Of a stretch of 64,000 nt of DNA, positions 51,078 through 60,441 are shown piece after piece (within the stretch, counting starts at the first letter, position 1; every line of letters starts with the position of its first letter). The stretch lies in contig NZ_CAUFUE010000012.1 in NCBI RefSeq assembly GCF_959029255.1, positions 62,001 through 126,000 of the forward strand, written 5' to 3'. Both the position numbers and the translations under genes were made by a program. Under the pieces are notes generated by a model. It saw only the letters and a list, made by a program, of their open reading frames with translations, searched no databases and was not told the DNA's origin. This stretch comes from an uncultured Bacteroides sp. (GTDB taxonomy: Bacteria; Bacteroidota; Bacteroidia; Bacteroidales; Bacteroidaceae).

Positions 51078-53258
51078 TTAGTACTTGGTGATTTTCACGG
51101 TTTCTATACAATCTCCTTCTTTTACCGGGGAGTAGAAGTTGTGTTGTAAAGTCCAAGGTTCTTCCAATGAATAGTAATCTATTTCATTGGCAGGGTCACT
51201 GCCGGGGAGATTATTGAGACGGTCGAGCCAGGTTTTCCAACGGAGATAATAGAAATCTTTTAACAAGCCGTTCCATTCCTTGTGGGCATAGTCGTGCAGA
51301 CCTCCGTCATCGGATGCCACCCGGTTGCCCCAAGTGGTGATTTGTACACGGGCGTTCCACTCCAGCCAGTCCTTCTCCTCCGGAGTGTGACCCAGGTTGC
51401 GGGCTTGTTCAATCCATCGGCCCACTTTGAATTCGGGGCGGGTGGCAAGCAGGCGGTCTTGCTGTAAGAGCAGTTCGAGGAAGCGGTCGGAAGCCAGGCG
51501 GAGCAGCGGTTTGTCTCCGGCGTCGTATGCCGCCTGGATTACCTTGTAAATCAAACGCCCTTTTTCGGCTACAGCCTGGCGGGTGATGTCAACCAGGTCG
51601 TACTCAAAGTTGTTGTTTCCTTTGAACTGCCCGGCTTCTTCCAGAAACAGTCGTGCGGCACGGAGTACGTCGTGGGGGTTGTAGTAGTCGGACATTTCGG
51701 ACCATGTAGATGCCTGATAAACATTCAGCGAGGGGCGGGCGCAGAAGATGGATTCATGTGTGCCTTGCTGGGTGGACTGGGGAGGACAGTTGTAAATGGA
51801 ATTGCTCAGCAACACCCATGCTTCCAATAGGCGGGGCGTACATTTACCATAACGGGCGGAAATATATCCTTTCAGCCACTCGTCTTTGGAAAAACCGGAA
51901 GGACGCCAGGGCAGTTCGCAGAGCAGTTCGTACATCACGGGGTTGTTTTCCGAGCCTTCCATAGTCATTCCTACTCCTTGCAGCGTGTTCCCGAAGGGGC
52001 TTTCGACAGCTTTGTAGTATTCGTCGATGACGTGTTGCATCTTGCCGTGTAAGCCCACGTTTCCACCATAATTCAGTAACATGCAATAGAGCCATTGGTG
52101 CCCGTCGAAACCCTCTTTCCGGTACCAGGAGGAGCTGGGGTCGCCCCACTGCGGGCGGCTTTCGGAGTAGAGGTCGAGTACAAGCATGTCGCTCCGGGGA
52201 ATGTTCTTTATCATCTGCGCACGTGGGTTGGCGCCCCATGCCTGCACTACCCAAATGGAATTCCGGTTGTTCTCTTTCATCGCTTGCCAGATGGCTTGTC
52301 CGGCTGCATCCAGATTGACACCCGCTACATTTCCTCCTTCGTGGAAGGGGTCCATGCTGTAGAAGTCCGCCTTGCCGTACAGGCGGTTCATTTCTTTATA
52401 GTACAACGCGGCTATTTCCTTGAAGCGGGCATCGGTAGGTTGCAGGAAGGCGGGACGGTTGTAACCATTCCATGTACCCGGATTGGCTACGTTCACTCCC
52501 GATTTTTCTTTGGCGTTGTGGGGAAGCATGCCTGAATATCCCGGTAATACGGGGTGGATACCGTACTCGTGCATGCGTTTCAATATCTTCTTTTGGAGGG
52601 CGATACGGTCTTCATACCAGGAGTCGGTATTCGGTCCGCCCCATCCTTCGAGATTGTTCATCAGCCACCAAGCCTGGAAGGCGGGACCTGCCACAAACTC
52701 GTTGACTTCTTCTTTGGAGTAGCCTAGTTTGAAAAGTACGTTGCGCCAGACGGCATCTGTCCCTACCAGCGCCAAAGAAAGGTTGATGCCGTGCAGGGCC
52801 ATCCAGTCAATTTCCTGTTCCCAGCGCTTCCAGTCCCAGAAAGCCATGGTATAGGAGAAAGTGCAATAGTTGAAGTCATAGCGGTAGATGGATTTCGTCT
52901 CGTGTCTTTCTTTGTGGAGGACGGGAGGGAGTATGGCGGGAAGTTCGGCGGCCATATTGTTCCAAGAGAGGTGGATGCCGGCATGGTATTTAAGATACCA
53001 GTTCAGCCCTACGGCTATGCTGATGTAGTTGTTTCCACGGATGACAACCTTTGAACCTTTTTGGTCCAGTTCGAAGAAATCTTCTTCTTGGTTGTTGGAG
53101 AAAGGGGAGGAAGAAGTGGAAGATTTGGTTTGCTCGATGATGAATTTACCGGAAGAACCCGGGGCAATTCTTTCTAACAGTCCCTGAACGGGGGACATGG
53201 CAGAAATAATAGGTAAGAGACAAAAAAGTAAAATACAGAAAATGGATAGTCGCTTCAT
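51078..53258 (-). CDS. GH89 alpha-N-acetylglucosaminidase, secreted
   Basis: A 726-residue enzyme started at MKRLSIFCILLFCLLP, a clean signal peptide; an in-frame start 30 bases upstream gives a poor signal. It has the N-terminal small domain (GNNYISIAVGLNWYLKYHAG), the catalytic barrel with YRYDFNYCTFSYTMAFWDW, E307 (MDPFHEGG) and E434 (MTMEGSENNP) as the candidate acid/base and nucleophile, and an all-helical C-terminal domain. GH89 (human NAGLU family) removes alpha-GlcNAc, found in heparan sulfate and as GlcNAc-alpha-1,4-Gal caps on gastric-type mucin. Beside GH110 and GH84 the mucin role fits best. Confidence 0.95.
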   Translation of the reverse strand: MKRLSIFCILLFCLLPIISAMSPVQGLLERIAPGSSGKFIIEQTKSSTSSSPFSNNQEEDFFELDQKGSKVVIRGNNYISIAVGLNWYLKYHAGIHLSWNNMAAELPAILPPVLHKERHETKSIYRYDFNYCTFSYTMAFWDWKRWEQEIDWMALHGINLSLALVGTDAVWRNVLFKLGYSKEEVNEFVAGPAFQAWWLMNNLEGWGGPNTDSWYEDRIALQKKILKRMHEYGIHPVLPGYSGMLPHNAKEKSGVNVANPGTWNGYNRPAFLQPTDARFKEIAALYYKEMNRLYGKADFYSMDPFHEGGNVAGVNLDAAGQAIWQAMKENNRNSIWVVQAWGANPRAQMIKNIPRSDMLVLDLYSESRPQWGDPSSSWYRKEGFDGHQWLYCMLLNYGGNVGLHGKMQHVIDEYYKAVESPFGNTLQGVGMTMEGSENNPVMYELLCELPWRPSGFSKDEWLKGYISARYGKCTPRLLEAWVLLSNSIYNCPPQSTQQGTHESIFCARPSLNVYQASTWSEMSDYYNPHDVLRAARLFLEEAGQFKGNNNFEYDLVDITRQAVAEKGRLIYKVIQAAYDAGDKPLLRLASDRFLELLLQQDRLLATRPEFKVGRWIEQARNLGHTPEEKDWLEWNARVQITTWGNRVASDDGGLHDYAHKEWNGLLKDFYYLRWKTWLDRLNNLPGSDPANEIDYYSLEEPWTLQHNFYSPVKEGDCIETVKITKY

Positions 53259-53313
53259 AATCAATTTCGTTTTAAGGTTATTATTCAAGTTTTGTAAATG
53301 GGAATTTAGGGAA

Positions 53314-53406
53314 ATGAAGAACTAAAAATGAAGAATGAAGAATTACCTTGCGGCGTACTTGCATAGCGCAGCCAAATTCTTCATTCTTCATTCTTAGTTC
53401 TTCATT
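53314..53406. repeat. Dispersed imperfect palindrome, family A, copy 2
   Basis: About 93 bases nearly identical to 7901-7994 in the same plus-strand orientation, with GAAGAATGAAGAATT arms and the centre TTGCGGC...CATAGCGCAGC. It lies between the GH84 stop and the GH89 start, i.e. inside an operon on the opposite strand from copy 1's neighbours. Confidence 0.85.
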
Positions 53407-53412
53407 AAATTA

Positions 53413-55620
53413 TCATTTCTCCGTCAGTCTGAATGCTTTGAAATATACTTTCTGTTCATTGCCGGAAACATTTGTCAACTTCATCTTTAGTATTTCCATA
53501 TCAGTAACTTCAGCTTTCAGGAGTGTATTTCTTCCGGTAGATTGCAATTCTACGGCATGCCATTCCTTGCCGTCGGGGCTTACTTCCAGTTTGAAACGTG
53601 AACCGATGTTTTCCGTTGTTCCCAAATCTATGGTTAGGGAAGCCAGTTGGCGGGGGTAGTCCATGGCGAGACAGAGCGAACCACCGGCTTGCCAGTTGAT
53701 AACCTCGTTGGACGGGGAGACACTGCCCGACTTTCCTTTCCGTTGTACCGGAAGTAGAGCCAATTGGCTTACATCGCTTTCCAACGTGTAGGGCGAATAA
53801 ACGGCTTGTGTGTTCAGTTGCGCTTGGTATTGCTTGTTATAGCATGCCGTAGCAATCTCAAACAATGCATTGAAGGTCGGCATCAGATATCCGCTACCGC
53901 TTTTTATTCCGGAGGGATAAGCGGCATCCGTCTCACTCATCAGCGCCTGCAAAGCTTGCGCATGTGCGTGACTTTGGACAAACGCGTCTTTCTGCTGTTG
54001 CAGGCGCATCATGTCCAGCACTTCTTGTCCGTATTCGCCTACCAACTTAAACTGTGCGAGCCAAGGTTTGATTTCATTTATCAGCGGTCGGTTCTCATTG
54101 CCGGAGGCGAGCAACATATCAGCGGAAGTAATAATCTTTCGGCATTCTTCAGCCACCTGTCTATAAGCCTGTTCGTCTATTTTCCCATTCTCACGGTAGT
54201 TCTTCAGCAATGCGGCGAGGGTGGGCTGAATGGCTACGGACTCATCACGCCGGAAACCGTGGCCGTTCTTTCCCAGGTCGGAGTTATGGGCGGCGAATGT
54301 CTCGAGGTATTCGGCATGGAGCGGCATAAGGTCTTTGATGGCATGTTTCCATGAAGTATCGCTATTGTAGCTGTCCATATTCCAAGTGTAATCAGCTATG
54401 CTGTAGAGTGATATCTTGGAAGCTTCGGCATGCTCCATCGGATTGGATACGAAAGCGGTCATATCGTTTTTGATGTCGAGTCCGTTTCCGTAGACAGGAC
54501 CCAGTAACAGATGGTCGCGTACATAGTCGGAAACGGGGAAGTTCCACCAGATGTAGGCTTTTCGTTTCAACAACGGGTTGATGAATTCCAGGGTGGGTTT
54601 GTCTATGGTGGCAATGACCCTGTTGCCTGTCCACATGATTTCGATGCCTTTGTTCAACTTCTCCCCGAGGGTGGTGAGATAGCCGCCTTTTACATTGGCC
54701 CATGACTTGTTATATTCCGTGGGACACATTATCAGAGGGGCGACATCTTTCTTTACCTTTACGAAATGGTCGTCGATGTAGTTCAGCAATTCGGCCTGTC
54801 TGTCCGCCTTTGTGCCTTCGCCTGAGATGTCGTCAAAGAAGACGGCAAAGCCACGTACACCTAGTTGGTACATGCTTTCGAACTTCTGCAACAGGAGTGA
54901 ACGGTCTTCTTCGTTCCAGCGGATGTCTTGTCCCGGGTGGATGGCCCAATAGAAGATGACGTTATTCTCTTTGGCTTTGTCCACAAGCAACTTTATCTGT
55001 TCGGCTTCTTGGGGAGGATAGGGCTTGCGCCAGTTGGGTGTGCTATGGTAAGGGTCGTCCTTAGGACCATAGATATATACATTCATCTTGTTTCGTCCAT
55101 AGAAATCGAGTTGGCGCATACGGGCTTCCTGACTCCAAGGCGTACCATAGAAACCTTCTACTACACCGCGATAGGGGATATCGGGGTAATCGGTTATTTC
55201 TGCCAGAGGTAATTTGTTCAGAGTGAGCAATTGTGCAAGCGTCTGTACACCATAATAAGCGCCCCGTTCATCGGCGCCGGCAATGATGATACGGTCTTTT
55301 TCTATTTTCAGGTAATATCCTTCCGCCTTTTGTGGAATGCGGCGGTCATATTTCTTGATGACTTTCTCTCCCTTTATACCTATATATATATGGAAGTCGG
55401 CATCGGATGCTTCGCCCGGCATCAATGAATGGAGCAATGGCAGCGTAGCCCCGTCGTGCAGCGAATTACCGGACTGCAATTGGTATTGTTGGGGAATGTG
55501 GATTGAGTCGTTTTGAGTGATGTATTCTTGGGGGATGGGTTGCAATTGGAACTCTTGCGCATGAAGTGTTGCGGTTGCCAACAGACTGACAGTTCCAAGT
55601 AATAGTAGTTGTTTTTTCAT
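53413..55620 (-). CDS. GH84 beta-N-acetylglucosaminidase (BtGH84-like), secreted
   Basis: A 735-residue enzyme with a signal peptide of about 21 residues ending near LHAQ. It has the N-terminal Hex-like domain (AGADERGAYYGVQTLAQLL), the catalytic barrel with YRGVVEGFYGTPWS and the Asp pair D263-D264 in VFFDDISGEG, then a helical domain and a C-terminal beta-domain. Subtracting the signal gives D242-D243, the numbering of the well-studied B. thetaiotaomicron BtGH84 (BT4395), of nearly the same length. It removes beta-linked GlcNAc by substrate-assisted catalysis. It heads the GH84-GH89-GH110 operon, which begins after a terminator. Confidence 0.96.
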   Translation of the reverse strand: MKKQLLLLGTVSLLATATLHAQEFQLQPIPQEYITQNDSIHIPQQYQLQSGNSLHDGATLPLLHSLMPGEASDADFHIYIGIKGEKVIKKYDRRIPQKAEGYYLKIEKDRIIIAGADERGAYYGVQTLAQLLTLNKLPLAEITDYPDIPYRGVVEGFYGTPWSQEARMRQLDFYGRNKMNVYIYGPKDDPYHSTPNWRKPYPPQEAEQIKLLVDKAKENNVIFYWAIHPGQDIRWNEEDRSLLLQKFESMYQLGVRGFAVFFDDISGEGTKADRQAELLNYIDDHFVKVKKDVAPLIMCPTEYNKSWANVKGGYLTTLGEKLNKGIEIMWTGNRVIATIDKPTLEFINPLLKRKAYIWWNFPVSDYVRDHLLLGPVYGNGLDIKNDMTAFVSNPMEHAEASKISLYSIADYTWNMDSYNSDTSWKHAIKDLMPLHAEYLETFAAHNSDLGKNGHGFRRDESVAIQPTLAALLKNYRENGKIDEQAYRQVAEECRKIITSADMLLASGNENRPLINEIKPWLAQFKLVGEYGQEVLDMMRLQQQKDAFVQSHAHAQALQALMSETDAAYPSGIKSGSGYLMPTFNALFEIATACYNKQYQAQLNTQAVYSPYTLESDVSQLALLPVQRKGKSGSVSPSNEVINWQAGGSLCLAMDYPRQLASLTIDLGTTENIGSRFKLEVSPDGKEWHAVELQSTGRNTLLKAEVTDMEILKMKLTNVSGNEQKVYFKAFRLTEK

Positions 55621-55653
55621 AACAGATATTTTTAAGGGTAGTGAATTATGCTA

Positions 55654-55685
55654 CAAAGATGGAGAAAATAATGAATATTATACAA
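55654..55685 (-). promoter_or_regulatory. Promoter of the GH84-GH89-GH110 operon
   Basis: On the minus strand TTG (55685-55683) and CATCTTTG (55661-55654, one mismatch) are 21 bases apart. The box lies 33 bases before the GH84 start. Confidence 0.45.
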
Positions 55686-55696
55686 TTATTTCTGAA

Positions 55697-55733
55697 TAAA
55701 ATAAAAGGCCGCTTCTTCACAGGAGCGACCTTT
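55697..55733 (-). terminator. Terminator after the 535-residue lipoprotein gene
   Basis: On the minus strand AAAGGTCGCT pairs with AGCGGCCTTT (one wobble) and is followed by TATT, 47 bases after the stop. It separates the SusC/D part of the locus from the GH84 operon. Confidence 0.75.
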
Positions 55734-55780
55734 ACTAAGTCTAATTTTACCAATAAGAAGTATCACTACTTCCGGTTTCT

Positions 55781-57388
55781 TTAGTCATGGGGTTGTGGAT
55801 CGGGGTTTGTATTCTTTTCATATATCTTGAAATCGGCTAAATACAAAGACTCGTCCTTTAAGCCTGTGGGAGGAAATTTGCCTCCATAGTCTGTAGCAAG
55901 ATGGCCTCCTCCATAATTACGATAGATGCCAAACTTGTTTCGAATATTGGTTGCACCTTTACGCCACATGTCAATATTGGACATCGTTTTTTCCGCAAGT
56001 ACCTTACCGTCACTGATACGTACCATTTTGATGTAATACGAACCATTGTGTGTGTAATATATTTCAGATGTAACCTGTACCCATTCGTCTTCAAAATCAC
56101 TTAGGGGTAGCTTGTTGATGAAATACCCTCGATTCGTACTACTGTTATCGCCATTGTGTCCCACTTCTACACGGGAATTTTTACCATTTGCATCGTCGGC
56201 ACGCAGTGTAATGGTTATCAACGGGCTACCATTATTGCCTTCTTGCGCTTTTAACTGATGGATATGGGTAAAACCTTTTGTAGGTCGGAACCCTTTGGGT
56301 ATCTTGAATTTCCATTCTATCTTTTGCCATTCTCCCCAATTTCCATTCATGTGATATTTACCGTTTCCTGTTCGTGATTTCATCTCGTTGCGCATACGGT
56401 CGTCTATTTTACCACGGTCACCATCCAATACCAAAATGTTACCATTAGCATCACCCGAGGCGTGAACATTGAATTTGAAAACCCATTGCCCTAATCCTTT
56501 ATCTTCTACTACCTCAATGTGTGTGTCATCGTTATGGTCTTTACCTCCACCATTATTGGGATGTTCGGTATATTCGAAATCATACTTCTTCATATAGGTA
56601 TCTACTGCCTGCCAACCCGCCAATGAGGCGGCAGCTTGCATTTCCTTTTGTAGTTTCCAAGCATCAGCTTCATCCTTATCGGTCTTTACTTCTATTTTTG
56701 AAGTTTTGGCACTGACTTCGTCAATAGCTCCGTTAGGTAAATAGACGGTTGTTATTTCCATTGTTCCGTTTTCCGGGAATAACTGTAAAGTCATTTCTTT
56801 CTCTTCATCGGAATTCAATGTTATTTCCTTCAGTTCTCCATTCACATCGGTATATTTCAGGGAACTGCATTTGGCATCCTTATAATGTTCGCTCCACTTA
56901 AAGTGTAATACATAGTCCTCTACATTCCAGTTAACAACAGTGATACCGGGATTCTTTAAAGTAGCTATATACTTCTCACCATATACGGTGACAGGTGTTC
57001 CTATCCATTTAGGAGAATTCAGTTTTTTGTCTTCTGAGTAAGCTACGAAACTGAGAGTAAACGCCCCCTCTTCCAGGTTGTCAATATAGAATTCATTGAA
57101 CTTTTCTTCTAGTGAAACGCTCATGGGTACTGTAGTAGATTTTTTTTCGTTACCTACCGTCCAAGTTACTTCACATTGTTTTGCACGTGAATCAGAATAC
57201 TTATATTCCACCTTTATCCGTTGGTTTCCGGGATATATCTTGATATCATCAAATTTCTCCAGATTGACTTTCTCTTCCTCTTTCGGGGGAGTGACCGGGT
57301 CTTCCGGTTCGTCCTTTGAGTCTGAACAAGCCAGTACCAGACATCCGGTAATACAACCTATCAATAACTTCTTGTACCAGTTTCTCAT
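55781..57388 (-). CDS. DUF4998-type surface lipoprotein with a ConA-like C-terminal domain (paralogue 2)
   Basis: A 535-residue lipoprotein, signal lipobox LVLAC. After an acidic Pro-rich spacer (DEPEDPVTPPKEEEK) it has a DUF4998-like Ig domain (KFDDIKIYPGNQRIKVEYKY), a second beta domain with LKYTDVNGELKEITLN, and from about residue 300 a jelly-roll of the heparin-lyase-I/ConA type (WQKIEWKFKIPKGFRPTKG, GHNGDN, LADFKIYEK). It is a tandem paralogue of 57518-59140. It is probably a surface glycan-binding protein; a lyase role cannot be excluded because the C-terminal fold is shared with lyases. Confidence 0.8.
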   Translation of the reverse strand: MRNWYKKLLIGCITGCLVLACSDSKDEPEDPVTPPKEEEKVNLEKFDDIKIYPGNQRIKVEYKYSDSRAKQCEVTWTVGNEKKSTTVPMSVSLEEKFNEFYIDNLEEGAFTLSFVAYSEDKKLNSPKWIGTPVTVYGEKYIATLKNPGITVVNWNVEDYVLHFKWSEHYKDAKCSSLKYTDVNGELKEITLNSDEEKEMTLQLFPENGTMEITTVYLPNGAIDEVSAKTSKIEVKTDKDEADAWKLQKEMQAAASLAGWQAVDTYMKKYDFEYTEHPNNGGGKDHNDDTHIEVVEDKGLGQWVFKFNVHASGDANGNILVLDGDRGKIDDRMRNEMKSRTGNGKYHMNGNWGEWQKIEWKFKIPKGFRPTKGFTHIHQLKAQEGNNGSPLITITLRADDANGKNSRVEVGHNGDNSSTNRGYFINKLPLSDFEDEWVQVTSEIYYTHNGSYYIKMVRISDGKVLAEKTMSNIDMWRKGATNIRNKFGIYRNYGGGHLATDYGGKFPPTGLKDESLYLADFKIYEKNTNPDPQPHD

Positions 57389-57435
57389 ATATTGTCTCCC
57401 TTTTTATGGTTATATATAATTTTATGCAAGATATT

Positions 57436-57497
57436 AAAAAAAGAGGAGTGTCAAAATTGATAACATTATTCATTTTGTTTGCTTTTTGACACCCCTC
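57436..57497 (-). terminator. Hairpin terminator between the two DUF4998 paralogues
   Basis: On the minus strand GAGGGGTGTCAAAA pairs with TTTTGACACTCCTC (one mismatch) across a long loop and is followed by TTTTTTT. No promoter is visible before the next gene, so partial read-through would lower its expression. Confidence 0.7.
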
Positions 57498-57517
57498 AAA
57501 ATTATTTTGTGAGTTTA

Positions 57518-59140
57518 CTAAGGCTTGACCGGAACAGGATTTTCGTTGTTCTGGAATTTCTCAAAAATCCTTATACCATCCAAGTATACAGACTCAGTCT
57601 TGATGCCGGAAGTCGGGAACTTTCCTCCGAAGTTAGTTTTAATCTTACCTTTAAACCACCGGCGGATACCGAAGTAAGCACGCATATCGATGCAGTTCTC
57701 ACGCCACAATTGAAGATTGGACTTTGAATAATCTACGATGACCTTACCGTCACTGACGCGTTCCATCTTGACTTTCAACATACCTTGATAAGAATAAAGA
57801 ACCTCAATGGTGATATGTACCCATTCATCTCTGAAATTGTCCAGATTCAACTTATCAACCAGTTTTGCATTGTTGCCTCCTGCCTTTGTCTGACCATTGT
57901 GTACAATCTGTAAACATGCATTTTTGCCGTTTTTATCATCAGCATTGGCATTGAGGGCGATTACAGCATTGCCTTTTCTTTCTCCACCATCTTCTTTGGG
58001 GAGGAGATAGAAGAGGTGGGTGCGCTCATTGATAGGCTTGAAGTCTGCCGGTATCTTCATATACCAGTCGTAAATCACCTGCTCACCGTAATTACCGCAA
58101 ACTTCATGGTTACCGGCACCTGTCTGCGGACTGAACTGATTGACCTGCCGATCGGCGTCGTTACCTTCTTTCATGGCATCATCCAGACATTTGATGGTGC
58201 CATCTTCATTGGCTTCAGCATGTGCCGTAAGTTTGAATACATGCTTACCTCTGGCTGCATCATTTACGAATTCGATGTGACCGCCGGTATGAAGATTATT
58301 AGCCACATTATTTCCCTCGGGATGCTCAACATATTCATATTTAAACTGTTTCATATAAGCATCCGCATCTTGCCAAGTTGTCCATGCGGTAGCCTCCTGG
58401 GGGACTGTCATGTCGGCTGTCAAAGCCCAAGGCTTTTCACCTTCTACTTCAGTGCTGAAAGGTTCACTGAATGGAGTGATAAACTCATCAATGGCGCCTT
58501 CTGCAGGAAGATAGACTGTAGCATACGTGAAAGAACCGAATTCTGGAAAGTCAGGTAATACAGCTTTCTTATCTTTGTTCACATCAGCTCGTATTTCTTG
58601 CTCGTCGCCATTTACATCGGTGTACTTAAGTATATACGCCACAGCGCCTTCATAATTGCTGGACCAGTAAATAATCTGCGCACCATCTACCGGATTGTAG
58701 CTGGAAGATGATACATTGGCGTTCAATAGTGTGGATTGATATCTGTCCCCGTAAATCGTTGTAGTTACATTGGTTTTCAGTGACGGGTATTCCATTGTTT
58801 CCGTATAAGTGCGAAAATCAAAGCTGATTGTAGTTTCATCCAAATCCTCGAGGTAGAAAGAGTTGGGAGTTTCCCCATCGGTATTTGTGATATCTACTGT
58901 CTTGGATGATGCACCCATATTCCATTCTATTACGCATTTTTTGGCTTTCGGGTCAGTTACCCAATAGTCCACACGCGCCCTGTTACGTCCCGGATACAGC
59001 TTGATTGAATCGAATTTGGCCAAGTAGATTGTTTCACCTTGTTCCAAATATTTGTCATGCAGGTCGTTCATGTCTGAACAGGCGGCAACAGCCAGTCCGG
59101 AGAGAACAAACATCAATATTTTAATATACCATTTCTTCAT
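57518..59140 (-). CDS. DUF4998-type surface lipoprotein with a ConA-like C-terminal domain (paralogue 1)
   Basis: A 540-residue lipoprotein, lipobox AVAAC, followed by the canonical DUF4998 start SDMNDLHDKYLEQGETIYL and KFDSIKLYPGRNRARVDYWV. The layout then parallels its neighbour: LKYTDVNGDEQEIRADVNKD, a 250-residue jelly roll with IYDWYMKIPADFKPINERTH, and VYLDGIRIFEK at the end. Both copies keep the same domain borders, so one arose by gene duplication. Likely displayed at the cell surface and binding the target glycan for the SusC/D pair. Confidence 0.82.
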   Translation of the reverse strand: MKKWYIKILMFVLSGLAVAACSDMNDLHDKYLEQGETIYLAKFDSIKLYPGRNRARVDYWVTDPKAKKCVIEWNMGASSKTVDITNTDGETPNSFYLEDLDETTISFDFRTYTETMEYPSLKTNVTTTIYGDRYQSTLLNANVSSSSYNPVDGAQIIYWSSNYEGAVAYILKYTDVNGDEQEIRADVNKDKKAVLPDFPEFGSFTYATVYLPAEGAIDEFITPFSEPFSTEVEGEKPWALTADMTVPQEATAWTTWQDADAYMKQFKYEYVEHPEGNNVANNLHTGGHIEFVNDAARGKHVFKLTAHAEANEDGTIKCLDDAMKEGNDADRQVNQFSPQTGAGNHEVCGNYGEQVIYDWYMKIPADFKPINERTHLFYLLPKEDGGERKGNAVIALNANADDKNGKNACLQIVHNGQTKAGGNNAKLVDKLNLDNFRDEWVHITIEVLYSYQGMLKVKMERVSDGKVIVDYSKSNLQLWRENCIDMRAYFGIRRWFKGKIKTNFGGKFPTSGIKTESVYLDGIRIFEKFQNNENPVPVKP

Positions 59141-59146
59141 GCTTTC

Positions 59147-60415
59147 TTACTTTTTGTTAGTTACATTTTTTTCTTCACCTCCATTGTTTGGGGAATAACC
59201 TTCCGGCTGTCCCCACATTTCAAGTTCGGAGATATGAACCATTTCCGTACCGCCCCAGGTTTCAAGGATGTCGAAACGTATGTAACGTACTTCTGCGGCC
59301 AATTCGATGGGGAATGTGAAATCTTCTCCTTCATTGGCTATCGCTTCATCCTCGGCTGATGCTTGTTCCAAGGGAAGTCCTGAGGGCTTGAAAGAGTTGA
59401 ATTCACCCAAGAAAATCCACTGGCGTTCAGGGTCGGTAGCGTCAACGCTTACATTTCTGTTGAGTGAACCGTATACTTGGAATCGCTTCGGATTTCCATG
59501 CTCAAATGCCCATCCGAGTGCACGTTGAGCCACCTTCATACGGCTCAATTTATAAATTTGATTCATGTCGAATGTAAATCGTACCGGGAACGGGCTACCG
59601 GCAGGAAGATGGAACATGTTTTTGCTGTCATTGGCAGGTCCCATTTTTATGCCGTCCCACATTTTTTCAATAGGATAACTGCTGGAATACTGCTTATAAG
59701 GAATTGCCGGGTCACCGTTCCATTTCTTCCAATATTTACTTCCATTAATTTTCTCCTCATATAAAGGCAGGCATTCTTGCGACTTTTTATCGGTAGTGTT
59801 TCCGTATTGGTCGGAAATCACAACATTAAGAGTTACAGGAGTTGCATCTAGGCCACGCACGAAACCCTCGCCCATAGGGGCCGACGAGTAGAAGTTTTGC
59901 AAATCTTCTTCCACATCACTTCCCTCACTCAATGGTCTCGAAACAGATACTATGATATCCTTCATTTCCGGATTTTCCCAAGAGAATTTGGCACCTCCGA
60001 AGTCGCTGTTGATTTTCAAGGTTTCATATACATCGAATATAGGTGCACGCTTCGGCGTAAATTTAGCGATGACCGGTTCCGATAAATTACGGCTCTTATC
60101 CATAGCACGTAATTCGACTGTATGTTCGGTTTCGGTGGCAAAACCTTCAATGGTGATTTCACGTGCATAACCGGATACCATGACAGACATCTGCTTGCCG
60201 GTATCTAACGTATAGTTGGCTATCACCCCTTGCAAGTCGGCGTCATCGGGGATTGTATAAGTCAGTGTCACACCGCCGCCGAACGTTTCTTTCACTCCGA
60301 TATTTGTCACCGGTCCAGGTGCTACATTATCTGTAGGATATTGTCCTACACTCTCTTCATTGCATGCAGACAGGGAAGCGAGTAATAAACTGAATAAGAA
60401 AATATGTTTCTTCAT
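59147..60415 (-). CDS. DUF4959/DUF5126/DUF5000 lipoprotein, glycan binding
   Basis: A 422-residue lipoprotein, lipobox LSAC. Domain order: DUF4959 (VAPGPVTNIGVKETFGGGVT, fibronectin-like), DUF5126 (APIFDVYETLKINSDFGGAK), and a C-terminal DUF5000 domain of the F5/8 type C class (FTFDMNQIYKLSRMKVAQRA, VRYIRFDILETWGGTEMVHI). This architecture is common in positions right after SusD and is taken as a surface glycan-binding protein. It lies 26 bases downstream of SusD and 6 bases before the next gene in the operon. Confidence 0.88.
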   Translation of the reverse strand: MKKHIFLFSLLLASLSACNEESVGQYPTDNVAPGPVTNIGVKETFGGGVTLTYTIPDDADLQGVIANYTLDTGKQMSVMVSGYAREITIEGFATETEHTVELRAMDKSRNLSEPVIAKFTPKRAPIFDVYETLKINSDFGGAKFSWENPEMKDIIVSVSRPLSEGSDVEEDLQNFYSSAPMGEGFVRGLDATPVTLNVVISDQYGNTTDKKSQECLPLYEEKINGSKYWKKWNGDPAIPYKQYSSSYPIEKMWDGIKMGPANDSKNMFHLPAGSPFPVRFTFDMNQIYKLSRMKVAQRALGWAFEHGNPKRFQVYGSLNRNVSVDATDPERQWIFLGEFNSFKPSGLPLEQASAEDEAIANEGEDFTFPIELAAEVRYIRFDILETWGGTEMVHISELEMWGQPEGYSPNNGGEEKNVTNKK

Positions 60416-60441
60416 TTTTTTTATTGTGTTTTAAAGATTCA

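Noticed and set aside
53314..53406. Repeat copy 2 as a simple terminator
   Set aside because: It lies within a probable operon between GH84 and GH89 and is a copy of a dispersed element, so a dedicated terminator role is doubtful.
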